In this document: positions 15,116 to 16,234 of the stretch, one piece after another | Position numbering within the stretch: position 1 is the first letter of the stretch | Layout: the number at the start of each line of letters is the position of its first letter | DNA from: an uncultured Oscillospiraceae bacterium | GTDB lineage: Bacteria; Bacillota; Clostridia; Oscillospirales; Ruminococcaceae | Direction of reading: 5' to 3' | DNA length: 16,234 bases | Assembly: GCA_910587135.1 (NCBI GenBank) | Contig: CAJULF010000058.1 | Location: 1 to 16,234 of the forward strand | Position numbers and translations under genes: made by a program | The notes under the pieces: generated by a model | Told to the model about the DNA's origin: nothing | Database searches by the model: none | Seen by the model: only the letters and a program-made list of their open reading frames with translations

Positions 15116-15429
15116 TGGAATATATAAAACTGTACCGGGCGCACACATCCCCTAAGGAGAAGGACGAGCCTGTGGTAATACTTTACGAGGTTGACTTGTC
15201 CAAGGAAAGATACGCGCCGAGAGTTGTGGATATCTATGCCGACCTCCGCGCGATAAATATTGAGGATAAGGAATTCGGTTTTGTTACGGAGTGCCCTGTA
15301 CCTGTCGTTGATGAGTTCAATTCGGACGAATACGGCGCTGAGTTAAGGGCTTGTATTATAACCGATGAGGAATTTGAGCTAACATGGGAAAGCGGCATCT
15401 GTCAAGGCGCTTTGTTTTTTGATCAATGA
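15115..15429 (+). CDS. Small DUF6881-like protein
   Basis: A 104-residue acidic protein, MEYIKLYRAHTSPKEKDEPVVILYEVDL..., with VVDIYADLRAINI, ECPVPVVDEFNSDEYGAELRACIITDEEFELTWE. The pattern of a short beta strand at the start, an EPV(V/L)(I/L)YEVD segment, a P-(V/I)-P-x-(V/L)-x-E-x-N core and an I-(S/T)-x-E-E-F-E-x-x-W ending is, from memory, that of the DUF6881 family, whose function is unknown. I chose ATG 15115, which shares one base with the rarA stop (TGATG), over an overlapping GTG at 15112. No signal peptide or membrane segment. Co-translated with prs and rarA, but the family also occurs near toxin-immunity genes, so no role is assigned. Confidence 0.75.
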   Translation: MEYIKLYRAHTSPKEKDEPVVILYEVDLSKERYAPRVVDIYADLRAINIEDKEFGFVTECPVPVVDEFNSDEYGAELRACIITDEEFELTWESGICQGALFFDQ

Positions 15430-15458
15430 GTATCAGGCGAATGATTGGAGGAATATAA

Positions 15459-15661
15459 ATGTCAAAACAAAAATTAATTATTATGGCAAGGCTTTCTCTG
15501 TGTGTAAAATGACAGTGGCACAGAAACTTTTTACGTCTTAAAAACAGTGTCTTTTTTTATCGGTGGTTGTTGTGGATAAAACAGGGCGTGAAGCTATATT
15601 AAGATGTATCTGCAAAAGATTATTCTGTTATTGTCATTACCTTGACCTGTTCATAGTATAG
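15459..15661 (+). pseudogene. Frameshifted coding remnant with an intact ribosome site
   Basis: GGAGG (15447-15451) stands seven bases before ATG 15459, but the frame closes after 17 codons (MSKQKLII..., stop 15510-15512). Protein-like stretches continue in other frames: NYYGKAFSVCKMT from 15476, SGTETFYVLKTVSFFIGG from about 15514, then VVVDKTGREAILRCICKR to a TAG at 15659. Together these look like one gene broken by two or more small indels, though no family is recognised and random AT-rich DNA could mimic part of it. The alternative is a real 17-residue peptide. The promoter of the next gene lies in its end. Confidence 0.33.
15631..15659 (+). promoter_or_regulatory. Promoter of the GNAT acetyltransferase gene
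   Basis: TTGTCA (15631-15636), a 17-nt spacer, and TAGTAT (15654-15659). Transcription near 15666 would leave a leader of about 15 nt, just covering the GAGGGAG ribosome site at 15667-15673. Confidence 0.6.
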
Positions 15662-15680
15662 ATGGTGAGGGAGATGAACA

Positions 15681-16184
15681 ATGGAATTTAAAACAAGCGA
15701 TTTAATACTGCGAACTGTGACTGAAAACGATATTAAAGAGATAGCAAGAATGTGGGAATACCCACATGAAACAACGATAGATAAGGCATACGAAGCATTA
15801 AAATACATGGAAGATACTCATAGTAAGAATCTACAGAAATCAATTTGCCATTTATGTTTAGGTGTTTTTCAAAAGAATGAACCAAATGTGATCATAGGCT
15901 GGTGCGGATTAGACGGAGAAGCTGAAATAGGAAAAACAGTTCTTTTTTATATGATTGATGAAAAACATCGTAATCGGGGTTATGCTACGCAATGTGCCAT
16001 TAAATTGATAAATTACGCATTTGAGGATATGGAATATGACATAATTTATGGAGGATGTGCAAAGAGCAATGCAGAATCATATAGGGTAATGCAAAAGGCA
16101 GGAATGGTTCAAAACTCATTTTATGAAAATGGGGATTATATTTTTTCGATTAACAGAGAGGAATTTTTAAATTCCAAAAATTAG
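15681..16184 (+). CDS. GNAT family N-acetyltransferase (RimJ/RimL-like)
   Basis: Transfers an acetyl group from acetyl-CoA to an amine; the substrate cannot be told from sequence. The 167-residue protein starts with LILRTVTENDIKEIARMW, typical of the RimJ/RimL branch. The acetyl-CoA-binding motif A is clear: VLFYMIDEKHRNRGYATQCAIKLINYAF, with R97-N-R-G-Y-A matching R/QxxGxG/A. It continues with NAESYRVMQKAGM, the usual motif B. The ATG has GAGGGAG seven bases upstream and its own promoter. Base composition is much richer in A and T, with AT-ending codons, than any other gene in the window, a sign of recent transfer. The last 50 bases of the window after its stop hold nothing I can identify. 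Confidence 0.9.
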   Translation: MEFKTSDLILRTVTENDIKEIARMWEYPHETTIDKAYEALKYMEDTHSKNLQKSICHLCLGVFQKNEPNVIIGWCGLDGEAEIGKTVLFYMIDEKHRNRGYATQCAIKLINYAFEDMEYDIIYGGCAKSNAESYRVMQKAGMVQNSFYENGDYIFSINREEFLNSKN

Positions 16185-16234
16185 AGAAGAGCAAAACGCA
16201 CGCTAACTGGAAAATAGCATAGCCAAAGCAAGGA

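Overview
The window looks like chromosomal DNA of a Gram-positive Clostridia bacterium, most likely a Ruminococcus-like member of the Oscillospiraceae. This is inferred from purine-rich Shine-Dalgarno sequences before nearly every gene, consensus TTGACA-17-TATAAT-type promoters, the pth-mfd gene order usual in Firmicutes, and a sensory kinase whose N-terminal module I recall from gut Clostridia. Most of the DNA is ordinary housekeeping sequence of moderate GC. The last ~800 bases are clearly more AT-rich. I do not see a convincing new defence or mobile system; the unusual material is in the intergenic DNA and in decayed genes.

Left block (1-5400, minus strand). Bases 2-112 are the first 37 codons of an IS5-type transposase running off the left edge, with its own promoter. 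Next comes an operon read right to left: pth (peptidyl-tRNA hydrolase), a small unknown gene, mfd (transcription-repair coupling factor) and thiN (thiamine pyrophosphokinase). It has a near-consensus promoter at 5369-5397 and ends at a long hairpin at 223-274.

Divergent intergenic region (5303-5882). It carries a 161-bp MITE-like fold-back element with perfect 18-bp terminal inverted repeats and flanking TAA repeats. A strong rightward promoter follows, then a ~140-nt leader that appears structured. This drives a 1032-residue soluble hybrid histidine kinase with PAS domains, a kinase core, one degenerate receiver and one intact receiver, closed by a 19-bp terminator hairpin.

Middle (8982-11187). 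Two tandem ~136-bp GC/AT-patterned repeats lie between the kinase and glyA (serine hydroxymethyltransferase). A promoter inside the 5' open extension of the glyA reading frame shows where glyA really starts. After glyA is a decayed two-helix membrane protein gene with a lost start codon and a frameshift.

Right (11188-16234). A NADAR-family protein overlaps a SAM-dependent methyltransferase. A 78-nt imperfect inverted repeat precedes a compact operon of a long, divergent PRPP synthetase, rarA, and a small DUF6881-like gene, joined by a 1-nt gap and a TGATG overlap. The window ends with frameshifted coding remnants and an AT-rich GNAT acetyltransferase that has its own promoter and looks acquired.
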